Shown: one piece after another, positions 25,728 through 34,414 of the stretch
Numbering within the stretch: the first letter of the stretch is position 1
How the letters are laid out: the number at the start of each line of letters is the position of its first letter
Source of the DNA: Clostridiales bacterium
GTDB lineage: Bacteria; Bacillota; Clostridia; Christensenellales; Aristaeellaceae
DNA length: 60,222 nt
Reading direction: 5' to 3'
NCBI GenBank assembly: GCA_012729115.1
Contig: JAAYDR010000003.1
Coordinates: forward strand, 1 to 60,222
Notes under the pieces: generated by a model
Databases searched by the model: none
What the model was told of the DNA's origin: nothing
The model's input: only the letters and a program-made list of their open reading frames with translations
Position numbers and translations under genes: made by a program

Positions 25728-28628
25728 TTAATCGCTCCAGAAGATGGAGGAGGTATTCTCGGTGACCTCCTGATCCCCGCTGCCCTGCACCGGAGCATAG
25801 CTGGCTGCCCCAGGGTTTCCTGCATCGCCCGATTCGCCTCCAAACAGAAAATCCGTAATTCGGTCCAGCACGCTGTTGCTCCCTGCCAGCTTCGCCTGGG
25901 CTACCTGAACGGCCTGCATGCCCTCCAGCACGATGCCGTTGTTCAGCAGTTCCGCATGGACGGGAATCACCCGGTAGGTGTACACCACTCCGGCCCTGGC
26001 CTTGGTATCCGTGTAATACAGGGTTTCCCCGGCAGTTCCGTACAGTTCGGTCAGTATGAAGCTCTCGCCTATGGCGTCCCGCTGGACGCGGTATACGGCA
26101 GTATCGGCAGGCTGGATGATCAGTAGGGGGAAGCCCTTGTCGCTGTGTCCAACGGTGAATTTGCTGGGGGTTTTGGGCGGCACCCACACATCGCTGTATT
26201 TGGTGGGATGGTTGTTGGCCGTAAAATACTCGGTGTAGCGGTAGCCCGCCGGGGTCAGATTCACGGCCAGCATGGGTTCGCCCCGCCATTTGATGGCCTG
26301 CTTGTCGATCTCCAGGGCCACGATCCCATCCGGCCTGGAAAACTGAGGCTTCTTTTTGCCGGAATACAGCTTTTGAAAATAGTTGCGGGCCATCAGTGCC
26401 GTGTTGTCCCCGCCGCTGACCCAGCTTTGCAGCTGATGCTTGCTGTCGGTCTGGTCAAAGCCCATCCAGAAAGCGCAGGAAATGTCCGTGTTGTAACAGC
26501 ACATCCAGATGTCCCGGTTGCCCCCGCCGGAGATGTTGACCGTGCCGGTTTTCCCGGCCACCGGAGTGCCCGCCCCTGCCAGCTTGGCCCCGGTGCCGCT
26601 GGAAGTGACGCTGGACAGAAGGCTGGTCATCAGATAGGCGGATTGGGCCTTGAGCACGCGGGTTCCGGTGTCCCGCCGCTGGTAGAGCACCCGGCCCTGG
26701 CTGTCCGTTATCTTGGTGATGAAGTGGCTGCTGTTAAAGGTGCCGCCGTTGCCAAAGGGGGCGTAGGCAGCCGCCATCTGCACCGGGGACACGCCGTAGG
26801 TCAGGGCCCCCAGGGCCATGGACAGGTTGTCGTCCTTTGCATCCAGGGGGATGCCCACCTTTTGCACATAGTTTTTGCCGGCCTGGACCCCAATCTTGTC
26901 CAGCAGGGATACGGCGGCCACGTTCAGGCTGTTGGTCAGGGCCGTGCGGATGCTCACGTTGCCGTAATAGGCATAGCCGCTGTTGCGGGGCTTGTAACCG
27001 CGGAAATTGGTGGGCTCGTCCTTGAGTACGCTGGCGGTCATGTACCCGAACTGGTCGATGGCGGGGGCGTACACCATCAGGGGTTTGAAGGCGGAACCCG
27101 GCTGGCGGCGCAGCTGGGTGGCCCGGTTCAGGCCCCGGCGCACCTCGTATTTCCGTCCGCCTACGATGGCCAGCACGGCCCCAGTCTGGGTGTTCACCAC
27201 AGCGGCGGCGCCCTGCACCAATGTGCCGTCCTTGGCCTTGGCGGGGAACACGTCCGTCTGGAACTGCTTGTCCAGCAGGTCCTGATGGGCGCGGGAGAGG
27301 GTGCTGTCGATGTGGAAGCCGCCGGTTAAAACCTGCTCGCTGGACAGGCCCAGCAGCTGCTCCGCCTCATCCAGCACCGCGTCCACAAACCAGCCGTAGG
27401 GGAGGTCCGGCGGGGGAGCCTCCGCCAGCACCAGCTCCCCTTTGACGGCTTCATCATGGGCTTCCTGGTCAATCATCCCCTGGGCCAGCATGGTGTCCAG
27501 GATGTAGGTCCGGCGGGAGCGGTTGTTCTCGGCGGAGATGTGGGGGGAGTAGTAGCTGGTGGCCTTGATGGAGGCAGCCAGAGAAGCAGCCTGGAGCAGG
27601 GTCAGATCCTTGGCATCCACACCGAAATAGGTTTCCGCCGCCGCCTGAATACCATAGGCGCCGTTGCCAAAATAGATGTAATTGAGATACATCTCCATGA
27701 TTTGGTCTTTGGATAGCTGTTGTTCCATCATCAAAGCCAGGTAGATTTCCTCCAGCTTGCGGGCAACGGTTTTTTGCGTACTCAGATGGCTTTGGCGGAT
27801 CAGCTGCATGGTGATGGTGCTGCCGCCCTGGGCATAGCTGCCCTGCTTGAGGTTGGCCACCACAGCCCCGGCAAAGCGGATCAGGTCGACTCCATGATGC
27901 TGGTAAAAGCGCAGGTCCTCCGCGGCCAGAAAGACATCCTGAATCTGCCGGGGGATGTCGCTGAGGGATACGGGCACACGGTTTTGGGAGCCTTTGATGG
28001 TGGTAACCAGGGTGCCGTTGTTGTCAAAAAGGCTGCCGGTTTTGGGAGCGGCGGTAATCTTGGTGAGGTCCACCCTTTGCCAGTGAGGCACGTCAAAATA
28101 AAAGAACGCACCCACCAGGGCCATCAGAAAGAGGCTTGCCATGGTGAGCAAGGTTTTGCGCAGGAGATGTCGCTTGGGTCTGCTCCGGCGATGCTTTTTA
28201 CGCTTGGGCTTTTCCACTGCCGCGGCTTCCGTCCCTTGGGCGTCAGCTACGCTCTCCTCACCTGGAGGGATCAGGCCGGCATCCGCTTCGGCCCCGGCCA
28301 ATGGGCTTTCCAGCAGCGCACCCTGGGACAGGGGGAGCTCCGCAGCCACCCTTTCCAGGTTGTCCTCATTTTCAGGATCTCCCAGGGTGGCGTCCGGTTC
28401 GCTTTCCTCCGCTTCCGGCTCCCCGGTACGGCCCTCCGCTTCCGGCTGACCGGGCTGCTCCCCTTCCTGGGGTCTTTCTTCCGTCTCTTCTCCAGCCTCA
28501 TCATCCAATTCCTCGGCCCAGGTCTTGGCCTGATCCATTTCATCCAGGGAGGGCCGACCGGGCGTCTCCGTCTGACCGGGCGTTGCCGCCGGGCCTTTCA
28601 AACGCTTGTCACGTTTCTTTTTTTTCAT
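25728..28628 (-). CDS. ponA: Class A penicillin-binding protein (PBP1A type)
   Basis: Bifunctional glycosyltransferase/transpeptidase that polymerises and crosslinks peptidoglycan at the outer face of the membrane. It has 966 residues. An acidic Glu/Pro-rich cytoplasmic tail of about 155 residues precedes a basic patch (RKKHRRSRPKRH) and one membrane helix. The glycosyltransferase domain shows AAEDLRFYQHHGVD and GGSTITMQLIRQ. The transpeptidase domain shows PGSAFKP (catalytic Ser), SLN and GKTGTVN. A C-terminal part after the transpeptidase domain looks like a beta-rich fibronectin-III module. ATG 28628 (MKKKKRDK) is preferred; ATG 28643 or 28682 would add a few residues. Divergent from ftsH. 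Confidence 0.95.
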   Translation of the reverse strand: MKKKKRDKRLKGPAATPGQTETPGRPSLDEMDQAKTWAEELDDEAGEETEERPQEGEQPGQPEAEGRTGEPEAEESEPDATLGDPENEDNLERVAAELPLSQGALLESPLAGAEADAGLIPPGEESVADAQGTEAAAVEKPKRKKHRRSRPKRHLLRKTLLTMASLFLMALVGAFFYFDVPHWQRVDLTKITAAPKTGSLFDNNGTLVTTIKGSQNRVPVSLSDIPRQIQDVFLAAEDLRFYQHHGVDLIRFAGAVVANLKQGSYAQGGSTITMQLIRQSHLSTQKTVARKLEEIYLALMMEQQLSKDQIMEMYLNYIYFGNGAYGIQAAAETYFGVDAKDLTLLQAASLAASIKATSYYSPHISAENNRSRRTYILDTMLAQGMIDQEAHDEAVKGELVLAEAPPPDLPYGWFVDAVLDEAEQLLGLSSEQVLTGGFHIDSTLSRAHQDLLDKQFQTDVFPAKAKDGTLVQGAAAVVNTQTGAVLAIVGGRKYEVRRGLNRATQLRRQPGSAFKPLMVYAPAIDQFGYMTASVLKDEPTNFRGYKPRNSGYAYYGNVSIRTALTNSLNVAAVSLLDKIGVQAGKNYVQKVGIPLDAKDDNLSMALGALTYGVSPVQMAAAYAPFGNGGTFNSSHFITKITDSQGRVLYQRRDTGTRVLKAQSAYLMTSLLSSVTSSGTGAKLAGAGTPVAGKTGTVNISGGGNRDIWMCCYNTDISCAFWMGFDQTDSKHQLQSWVSGGDNTALMARNYFQKLYSGKKKPQFSRPDGIVALEIDKQAIKWRGEPMLAVNLTPAGYRYTEYFTANNHPTKYSDVWVPPKTPSKFTVGHSDKGFPLLIIQPADTAVYRVQRDAIGESFILTELYGTAGETLYYTDTKARAGVVYTYRVIPVHAELLNNGIVLEGMQAVQVAQAKLAGSNSVLDRITDFLFGGESGDAGNPGAASYAPVQGSGDQEVTENTSSIFWSD

Positions 28629-28750
28629 GACCACACCCCACATGGGGCGACCCCTGCAAGGCCGCTTGGGCCGCCGCCGCATTTTCTTCGAAACTAATAT
28701 GCGCCGCGAAATCCTTTTGCAACCATGGCAAGAGCGTTAATAAGTACCAT

Positions 28751-28779
28751 TTACTTAGGGTTTGTCTATCTTGTATACT
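28751..28779 (+). promoter_or_regulatory. Possible promoter of ftsH
   Basis: TTACTT (28751-28756), a 17-bp spacer and TATACT (28774-28779), 33 nt before the ftsH ATG. The -35 box is weak. Confidence 0.45.
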
Positions 28780-28811
28780 TTGAAACACAGTGATTTTTGG
28801 AGGTGTAAGGT

Positions 28812-30518
28812 ATGCGCGCAAGGTACGAAAAGGTGTTTCGTCTTTGTGTGCTTGCGCTCATGCTGGGCATGATCCTGTTTGTGGTTCTGCAAAACCAGAG
28901 CCAGGCCGTGGAAGAGATCGACTATCAGACATTTTTGCAAAGGGTGAAGGCGGGGCAGGTCAGCCAGGTTCAGTTGGGCGAGGGTGCGAAGCTCACGGCC
29001 AAGGACAAGGCCGGAAACCGCTTCCGGTTTGACAATCCGCGCATTGAAACCCTCAAGCACAGCCTGTTGTTGCAGGGGATTACCGTTACGGAGCAGGTCA
29101 TCGGCCCGGGCAGCCTGGCGCTGTTGGCGTTTTTGCTGACCGTGGGCGGGCTGGCCGTCTGGGGAAAGGTGAGGCAGGGGGTACGCGCTCCTGTGGGCAA
29201 AAGCGTGATGGAAAGCGAGAAGACCGTGCCCACCACACGCTTTGAGCAGGTGGCGGCCAATGAGGAGGCCATGGAAAGCCTGCGGGATCTGGTGAGCTTC
29301 ATCCGTTCCCCGGAAAAATACAGCCGATATGGGGCCCGAATCCCCAGGGGTGTGCTGCTCTACGGCCCGCCGGGCACAGGCAAGACGCTGATGGCCCGGG
29401 CGCTGGCCGGGGAGGCGGGCGTGCCCTTCTTCGCCGTCAACGGCGCGGACTTTGTGGAGATGTACGTGGGCGTAGGAGCCAGCCGGGTGCGCACCCTGTT
29501 TGCCAAGGCCCGCAAGGCAGGCAGTGCGGTGATCTTTATTGATGAAATAGACGCAATCGGCAAAAAACGGGACAATACCAGCGATGAGCGGGAGCAGACC
29601 CTCAACGCCCTGCTTTCGGAGATGAGCGGCTTTCGGGAGCAGGAAGGCATCATCGTGATGGCCGCCACCAACCGCATCGACACCCTGGACGAGGCGCTGC
29701 TGCGGGCGGGCCGGTTTGACCGCCAGATTGAGGTGCCCCTGCCGGGCTATGAGGAGCGGGTGAAAATCTTGCAGGTACATGCCCAGGGGAAACCCATCGA
29801 TGAAGGTGTCTCCCTGCCCGCCCTGGCTGCCCAGACTGCGCTGTTTTCCGGAGCGCGGCTGGAGAGCATGCTCAACGAAGCCGCCATCATCGCGGCCAAG
29901 CGCAATGCCCAGTCCATCACCCGGGAGGACATCGACCATGCCTATGACGTGATGCTGTGCGGCATGGACCGGCGCAGCGGATTCGGCCTGGAGAGGGAGA
30001 GGGAGCTGACCGCAGCCCATGAGGCGGGGCATGCCCTGACCACCTTCTTCCTGCTGCCCGACAGCCACATCCGCAAGGTGAGCATTGTGCCCTCCTCCAA
30101 GGGTGCGGCGGGGTACAGCATGGCGATTCAGCCGGAGAAGATGTTCCATTCCAAGCAGGAGCTGCTCCATCATATTGCCGTGGCCCTGGCCGGCCGGGCT
30201 GCGGAGGAAATCCTGTACGGCAGCGATATGGTCAGCACAGGCGCAGCCAATGACCTGGAGAAAGCCGCGGCCCTGTCCCGCAGGATGGTCTGTGAGTGGG
30301 GCATGCTCCCCGATGGGGACGGACTTTATCTGTTCAACCAGGCCAAACGGGATGAGGCCGCCCAGCAATGGCTGCAGCTGGGGTATGAGCTGGCTAAAAA
30401 GGTGCTGCTGGGATATCGCGCGGCCTGGAATCGGCTGACCCTGCTGCTGCTGGCCAGAGACGCGGTCAGCGAGGAAGAGGTAAAGGCGTGCCTGGCACAG
30501 GAAGCAAGATATTCGTAA
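28812..30518 (+). CDS. ftsH: ATP-dependent zinc metalloprotease FtsH
   Basis: Membrane-anchored AAA protease that degrades unfolded and regulatory membrane proteins. It has 568 residues, a little shorter than the usual 600-650. Two N-terminal helices (about residues 8-25 and 98-117) frame a small outer domain. The AAA module has GPPGTGKT near residue 185, VIFIDEIDAIG and ATNRIDTLDEALLRAGRFDR (second region of homology). The protease has HEAGH near residue 403 and a downstream Asp in STGAANDLEKA. GTG or ATG alternatives were not needed; GGAGGTG precedes ATG 28812. Confidence 0.97.
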   Translation: MRARYEKVFRLCVLALMLGMILFVVLQNQSQAVEEIDYQTFLQRVKAGQVSQVQLGEGAKLTAKDKAGNRFRFDNPRIETLKHSLLLQGITVTEQVIGPGSLALLAFLLTVGGLAVWGKVRQGVRAPVGKSVMESEKTVPTTRFEQVAANEEAMESLRDLVSFIRSPEKYSRYGARIPRGVLLYGPPGTGKTLMARALAGEAGVPFFAVNGADFVEMYVGVGASRVRTLFAKARKAGSAVIFIDEIDAIGKKRDNTSDEREQTLNALLSEMSGFREQEGIIVMAATNRIDTLDEALLRAGRFDRQIEVPLPGYEERVKILQVHAQGKPIDEGVSLPALAAQTALFSGARLESMLNEAAIIAAKRNAQSITREDIDHAYDVMLCGMDRRSGFGLERERELTAAHEAGHALTTFFLLPDSHIRKVSIVPSSKGAAGYSMAIQPEKMFHSKQELLHHIAVALAGRAAEEILYGSDMVSTGAANDLEKAAALSRRMVCEWGMLPDGDGLYLFNQAKRDEAAQQWLQLGYELAKKVLLGYRAAWNRLTLLLLARDAVSEEEVKACLAQEARYS

Positions 30519-30556
30519 AGTTTCTGGCCCCTTGGAAAACTCTTGTGCAAATCTCT

Positions 30557-30584
30557 TTGCAAAATGGAGCAAAATCGGTATAAT
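30557..30584 (+). promoter_or_regulatory. Sigma-A promoter of the orphan solute-binding gene
   Basis: TTGCAA (30557-30562), a 16-bp spacer and TATAAT (30579-30584), 53 nt before the ATG. Confidence 0.65.
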
Positions 30585-30637
30585 AGCAAGTGTTGTTCCG
30601 ATGGGAGCAAGGCACGAGCTTTCCAAGGAGGCACAAA

Positions 30638-32146
30638 ATGAAGACCAGCACAAGGGTTTGGATTGTCAGCATTCTTTGTTTTTTGTTGGTGCTCCCACTG
30701 GCGGGCGCATCGGCGGAGGGGTTGCGTTTTTCCATGGCGGGGTTTGACGGCGACAAAAGCTCCCACCAATGGGAAACCAACGCTTTTTTTTCGCGGATGG
30801 AAGCCCGCACCGGGATAGGCTTTACCTTTGAGCAGTATACGGATTATGACAAGTGGCAGGAAGCTAAGGCACGGATGTTTGGGGAAGGCCCCCTGCCGGA
30901 AGTGCTCTTCAAGGCGGAGCTGACCACCCCCGAATTGGTTGAGTATACGGACAGCGGCAAGCTCCTGGACCTGAAGCCCCTGCTAGCCCAAAACGCACCC
31001 AATCTATGGGCTCTGTTGCAGGAAAATCCGCAGTGGCTTGAGGCCATTACCCTTCCCAATGGGAAAATCGGCGCGCTGCCGGGGCTTAACCCCCTGCCGC
31101 CCCAGAACGCAATGTGGATCAACCAGAAGTGGTTGGACAAGCTGGGTCTGGCCATGCCCGCCTCTGCGGAAAGCCTCAAAGCCGTGCTGCAGGCCTTTTT
31201 GCAGGGGGACCCCAACCAGAACGGAAAACGGGATGAAATTCCCCTGGGTTTTCTGGGAGTTTGGGACCTCAAGTTTCTCTCCCATGCCTTTGGCGTGGTG
31301 GTCAATGATTACAACATCTATCTGGACCAGGAGGGCCAGGTTCGCTTCTGGCCCCTGGAGGACGGATTTTTTGAGATGCTTGCCTATCTGCGGGAGCTGC
31401 AGCAGGAAAAGCTGCTGGACCCCAACGGCTTCTATCTGTCCGATGCCCTGCGCTCCTCCGGGGAGAAGGACGCCCCGGCGGTCTACGGCGTGTTTTTTGG
31501 GCCCAACCCCCTGTCGCTGATGGGTTATGACCAGGCCAGGGACTATGTGCTGCTGCCGCCCCTTGCCTATCATGGGCAGCAAGTCTACAGGGAGCTGGAG
31601 GGGGAGATTACCCGGGGGACCTTTGCGCTGACCTCCGCCTGCAAAGACCCTGCCGCCATGCTTTACTGGGTGGATGTGCTGTATACCGCCGAGGGGGCCG
31701 TGGAGGCCATGGCCGGCACCCAAGACGCCGACTACACTGTGGATGCGGACGGGCGCTGGAACTTTACGGCAGACTTGTCCACCATGGGGGTATCCGCGCT
31801 CAATGACCTGAGTGTTTACGACTCCGGCAACATGCCCTGGCTGTTCCCTCTGGAGTTCTACAACCGCTACGACCAGGAGGGTGTGGTGAGCATCAACTCC
31901 CAGCTTGCCATCCTGAAACCCTATCTTCGCAAGCCCTTTCCCATTTTCCAGTTTACAGGTGAACAGAGCCGGGAGGTTCTGGGCATTCAGAACGAGCTGG
32001 GCAAAATGGTGGACGAGGGTTTTGCCCGCTTTGTGCTGGGCCAGCGGGAACTGACCCATGAGAGTATGGAGAGCTTCCGGCAGGAACTGCGGGAGCATGG
32101 GGCGGACAGGATGACCGCCTTCTGGCAGAAAATGGCGACCCAATGA
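30638..32146 (+). CDS. Orphan extracellular solute-binding protein
   Basis: 502 residues with a signal peptide (MKTSTRVW, then a hydrophobic core ending AGASA) and no lipobox Cys. The mature part follows the family-1 solute-binding pattern used by LipO-like oligosaccharide binders: FEQYTDYDKWQEAKARMFG, MWINQKWLDKLGLAMPASAE, and an EF-hand-like GDPNQNGKRDEIPLGFLG that is common in these proteins. No permease or ATPase gene adjoins it, so its transporter or sensor partner is unknown. ATG 30638 follows AAGGAGG; it precedes galK by about 60 bp. Confidence 0.85.
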   Translation: MKTSTRVWIVSILCFLLVLPLAGASAEGLRFSMAGFDGDKSSHQWETNAFFSRMEARTGIGFTFEQYTDYDKWQEAKARMFGEGPLPEVLFKAELTTPELVEYTDSGKLLDLKPLLAQNAPNLWALLQENPQWLEAITLPNGKIGALPGLNPLPPQNAMWINQKWLDKLGLAMPASAESLKAVLQAFLQGDPNQNGKRDEIPLGFLGVWDLKFLSHAFGVVVNDYNIYLDQEGQVRFWPLEDGFFEMLAYLRELQQEKLLDPNGFYLSDALRSSGEKDAPAVYGVFFGPNPLSLMGYDQARDYVLLPPLAYHGQQVYRELEGEITRGTFALTSACKDPAAMLYWVDVLYTAEGAVEAMAGTQDADYTVDADGRWNFTADLSTMGVSALNDLSVYDSGNMPWLFPLEFYNRYDQEGVVSINSQLAILKPYLRKPFPIFQFTGEQSREVLGIQNELGKMVDEGFARFVLGQRELTHESMESFRQELREHGADRMTAFWQKMATQ

Positions 32147-32207
32147 GGAGCCGCCGGGTCTGTGCGGGGCAGCCCGCCGGGAGAACCAAAGAAGGATGGG
32201 AAAAGCA

Positions 32208-33509
32208 ATGAGTCAGTATGCACATATGATCCGTCAACTGAAAACCCCGGATGTGATGAAAACCCTGACCCACCTGTACGGGCAGCGCAATGGGATCCTG
32301 GTGGAGCAGACCGCCCGCTACATTCACATTGTCAAACATCATGAGGAACTGGTGGGGGCTCAGACCCCCGTTCTGCTGGTAAGCGCCCCCGGACGGACGG
32401 AAATCGGCGGCAACCATACGGACCACAACAAGGGCAAGGTGCTGGCAGCGGCGGTAAATCTGGACACGCTAGCCGCGGTGAGCGTCCGCACGGACAACCG
32501 GGTGCGGGTGTTCAGCGAAGGCTACGAGCCCATGGAAATGAGCCTGGAGGACCTGTCCTGTCAGGAGTCGGAGAAGGGGACCACAGTCGCCATGATCCGC
32601 GGTGTGGCCGCCAGGATGAAAGAAATGGGGTATGCCATCGGCGGCTTTGACGCGGTGGTGACCTCCAATGTGCGCTCGGGCAGCGGGCTCAGTTCCTCCG
32701 CTTCCTTTGAGGTGCTGGCCTGCGCGATCTTTGACGCCCTGTACGGGGGATGGACCATGGATGCCCAGGTGCGGGCGCAGATCTCCCAGTACGCGGAAAA
32801 CGTCTATTTCGGCAAGCCCAGCGGATTGATGGACCAGATGGCCAGCAGCGTGGGCGGGCTTACCTTCATGGATTTCAAGGACGATCAGGCCAAGATCATT
32901 GAGCTTCCCTATGACTTTGCCAGCAAGGACATGGCCCTTGTGGTGGTAAACACCGGCGGCAGCCATGATGACCTCACCCCCCTGTACGCCTCCATTCCCC
33001 AGGAGATGCGCGCCGTGGCCGCCCTGTTTGGGGAAAAGAATCTGCGCCGGGTGCGGGCGGAGCAGTTTTTCCAGCTGATCCCCAAGCTGCGCCACGAGCT
33101 CAAATGCGAGCATCCCGACCGGGCGATTCTGCGGGCCGCCCACTTCTTTGAGGAAAACTGCCGGGTGATGGACCAGGTGGAGGCCCTCCAGCGGGACGAT
33201 TTGCCCGCCTTCCTGGAGAAGGTGATCGAGTCGGGCCGCAGCAGCTTCATGTATTTGCAAAACATCGTGTCCGCTTCTGCCGGGCAGGAACTGGCCCTGG
33301 CGCTGATGATGGCGGAAAAGAAGCTGCGGGGTAAGGGCGCCTGGCGCATCCACGGCGGCGGTTTTGCGGGCACGACGCTTAATTTTGTGCCGGGCAGCGA
33401 GCTGGAGGAATTTGTGAAGGACATGGAGTCCGCCTTTGGAGCCCACAGTTGCAATGTGCTGGATATCCGGCCTGTGGGCGCGGCCTATTTGAATCTGTGT
33501 GAGAATTGA
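32208..33509 (+). CDS. galK: Galactokinase (GHMP family)
   Basis: Phosphorylates galactose, or a related sugar, at C1. It has 433 residues. The galactokinase signature is a variant, APGRTEIGGNHTDHNKG, in place of the classical GRVNLIGEHTDYN. The GHMP phosphate loop is RSGSGLSSSASFE, and GKPSGLMDQMASSVGG holds the catalytic Asp region; the C-terminal motif is WRIHGGGFAGTTL. ATG 32196 would add MGKA, but AGAAGG abuts it; 32208 is used here with moderate certainty. Other gal genes are not in the window, so a role with the N-acetylhexosamine-kinase-like gene far to the right is only a thought. Confidence 0.9.
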   Translation: MSQYAHMIRQLKTPDVMKTLTHLYGQRNGILVEQTARYIHIVKHHEELVGAQTPVLLVSAPGRTEIGGNHTDHNKGKVLAAAVNLDTLAAVSVRTDNRVRVFSEGYEPMEMSLEDLSCQESEKGTTVAMIRGVAARMKEMGYAIGGFDAVVTSNVRSGSGLSSSASFEVLACAIFDALYGGWTMDAQVRAQISQYAENVYFGKPSGLMDQMASSVGGLTFMDFKDDQAKIIELPYDFASKDMALVVVNTGGSHDDLTPLYASIPQEMRAVAALFGEKNLRRVRAEQFFQLIPKLRHELKCEHPDRAILRAAHFFEENCRVMDQVEALQRDDLPAFLEKVIESGRSSFMYLQNIVSASAGQELALALMMAEKKLRGKGAWRIHGGGFAGTTLNFVPGSELEEFVKDMESAFGAHSCNVLDIRPVGAAYLNLCEN

Positions 33510-33534
33510 CACAGCCGCCCCTTGGTGTTATGAT
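33506..33534 (+). promoter_or_regulatory. Strong sigma-A promoter of the FMN riboswitch-ribU unit
   Basis: Consensus TTGACA (33506-33511), a 17-bp spacer and TATGAT (33529-33534). The -35 box overlaps the galK stop codon (33507-33509). Confidence 0.85.
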
Positions 33535-33557
33535 GCAGGGGAACCTGGTTGATGGCA

Positions 33558-33690
33558 TCTTCGGGGCGGGGTGAGAATCCCCACCGGCGGTATAGCCCGC
33601 GAACCCTGGAGGGTTTCCCTCCTGGGCCGACTCGGTGAAATTCCGGGGCCGACAGTAATGGCGCATGCGCCAGAGTCTGGATGATAGAAG
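33558..33690 (+). promoter_or_regulatory. FMN riboswitch (RFN element)
   Basis: Contains the conserved RFN blocks in order: tcttcggggcgggg with gtgaaattccc-type helices, here GGGGTGAGAATCCCCACCGG, then GGTATAGCCCGCGA, CTGGGCCGACTCGGTGAAAT, CCGGGGCCGACAGTAATG and GTCTGGATGATAGAAG. It binds FMN and is followed by a terminator hairpin, so it controls transcription into ribU. Confidence 0.97.
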
Positions 33691-33712
33691 TGCAGCCGCC
33701 GTTGTCGGCGTG

Positions 33713-33750
33713 ATTGCCCCTGATGAAAGAGCCATCAGGGGCAATTTTTT
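33713..33750 (+). terminator. Riboswitch expression-platform terminator
   Basis: A perfect 13-bp stem (33713-33725 with 33733-33745), a 7-nt loop and six T. It would form when FMN is bound and stop transcription 20 nt before ribU. Confidence 0.92.
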
Positions 33751-33769
33751 GGATAGGCGGTGGATTTGG

Positions 33770-34414
33770 ATGACAAGAACTGGGAAAAGGTTGTTAACCA
33801 CCCGGGAGATGAGCACCATTGCCGTTTTAGCGGCCGTGGCCTCGGTGCTGTTCGTACTGGAGTTTTCCGTGGTGCCCGGCGTTCCCTTTTATAAAATGGA
33901 CTTCAGCAATTTGCCCGTGCTCCTTGGCACCTTTGCCATGGGGCCTCTGGCAGGCACGCTGATACTGGGGGTCAAAAGCCTGGTGGGGCTGTTGCATACC
34001 ACTTCCCAGGGCGTGGGGGAACTGGCTGATTTTCTGATCGGCCTGGCCATGGTGCTGCCCGCCGGGTTTTTCTACCGGCACTTCAAATCCCGCAGGGGCG
34101 CGGTCATCGGCATGACGATTGGCGCGGTGCTTGCTTCCATTACGGGCGTGCTGCTGAACGTGTACCTGCTGATCCCCTTTTTCAGCGCCCTGTTCCATCT
34201 GCCCGTGGAGGACATTGTGAGCATGGGCAAGGGGCTGATTCCCTCCATTAACAGCCTGTGGCAGTTTGTGCTGTACATCACCGGCCCCTTCAACCTGCTT
34301 AAATGGGTAGCCATCAGCGTGGTAGGCACGCTGATGTACAAACCCCTCTCCCCCCTGCTCCATGGAGCCGTGGGAAGAAGAACAGCCCGTCGGGCGGAGC
34401 AGGCCAACAAATGA
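33770..34414 (+). CDS. ribU: Riboflavin ECF transporter substrate-binding subunit RibU
   Basis: S-component of an energy-coupling-factor importer for riboflavin, 214 residues and about six helices. EFSVVPGVPFYKMDFSNLPVLLGTFAMGP is the family region (KMDFSNLP is diagnostic), and ITGPFNLLKW is near the end. ATG 33770 lies just after the FMN-controlled terminator; a longer ORF start at 33665 falls inside the riboswitch and is rejected. The ATPases and EcfT must be encoded elsewhere. The stop overlaps the tsaE start. Confidence 0.96.
   Translation: MTRTGKRLLTTREMSTIAVLAAVASVLFVLEFSVVPGVPFYKMDFSNLPVLLGTFAMGPLAGTLILGVKSLVGLLHTTSQGVGELADFLIGLAMVLPAGFFYRHFKSRRGAVIGMTIGAVLASITGVLLNVYLLIPFFSALFHLPVEDIVSMGKGLIPSINSLWQFVLYITGPFNLLKWVAISVVGTLMYKPLSPLLHGAVGRRTARRAEQANK

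Noticed and set aside
33665-33769. N-terminal extension of ribU
   Set aside because: It runs through the FMN riboswitch and its terminator.
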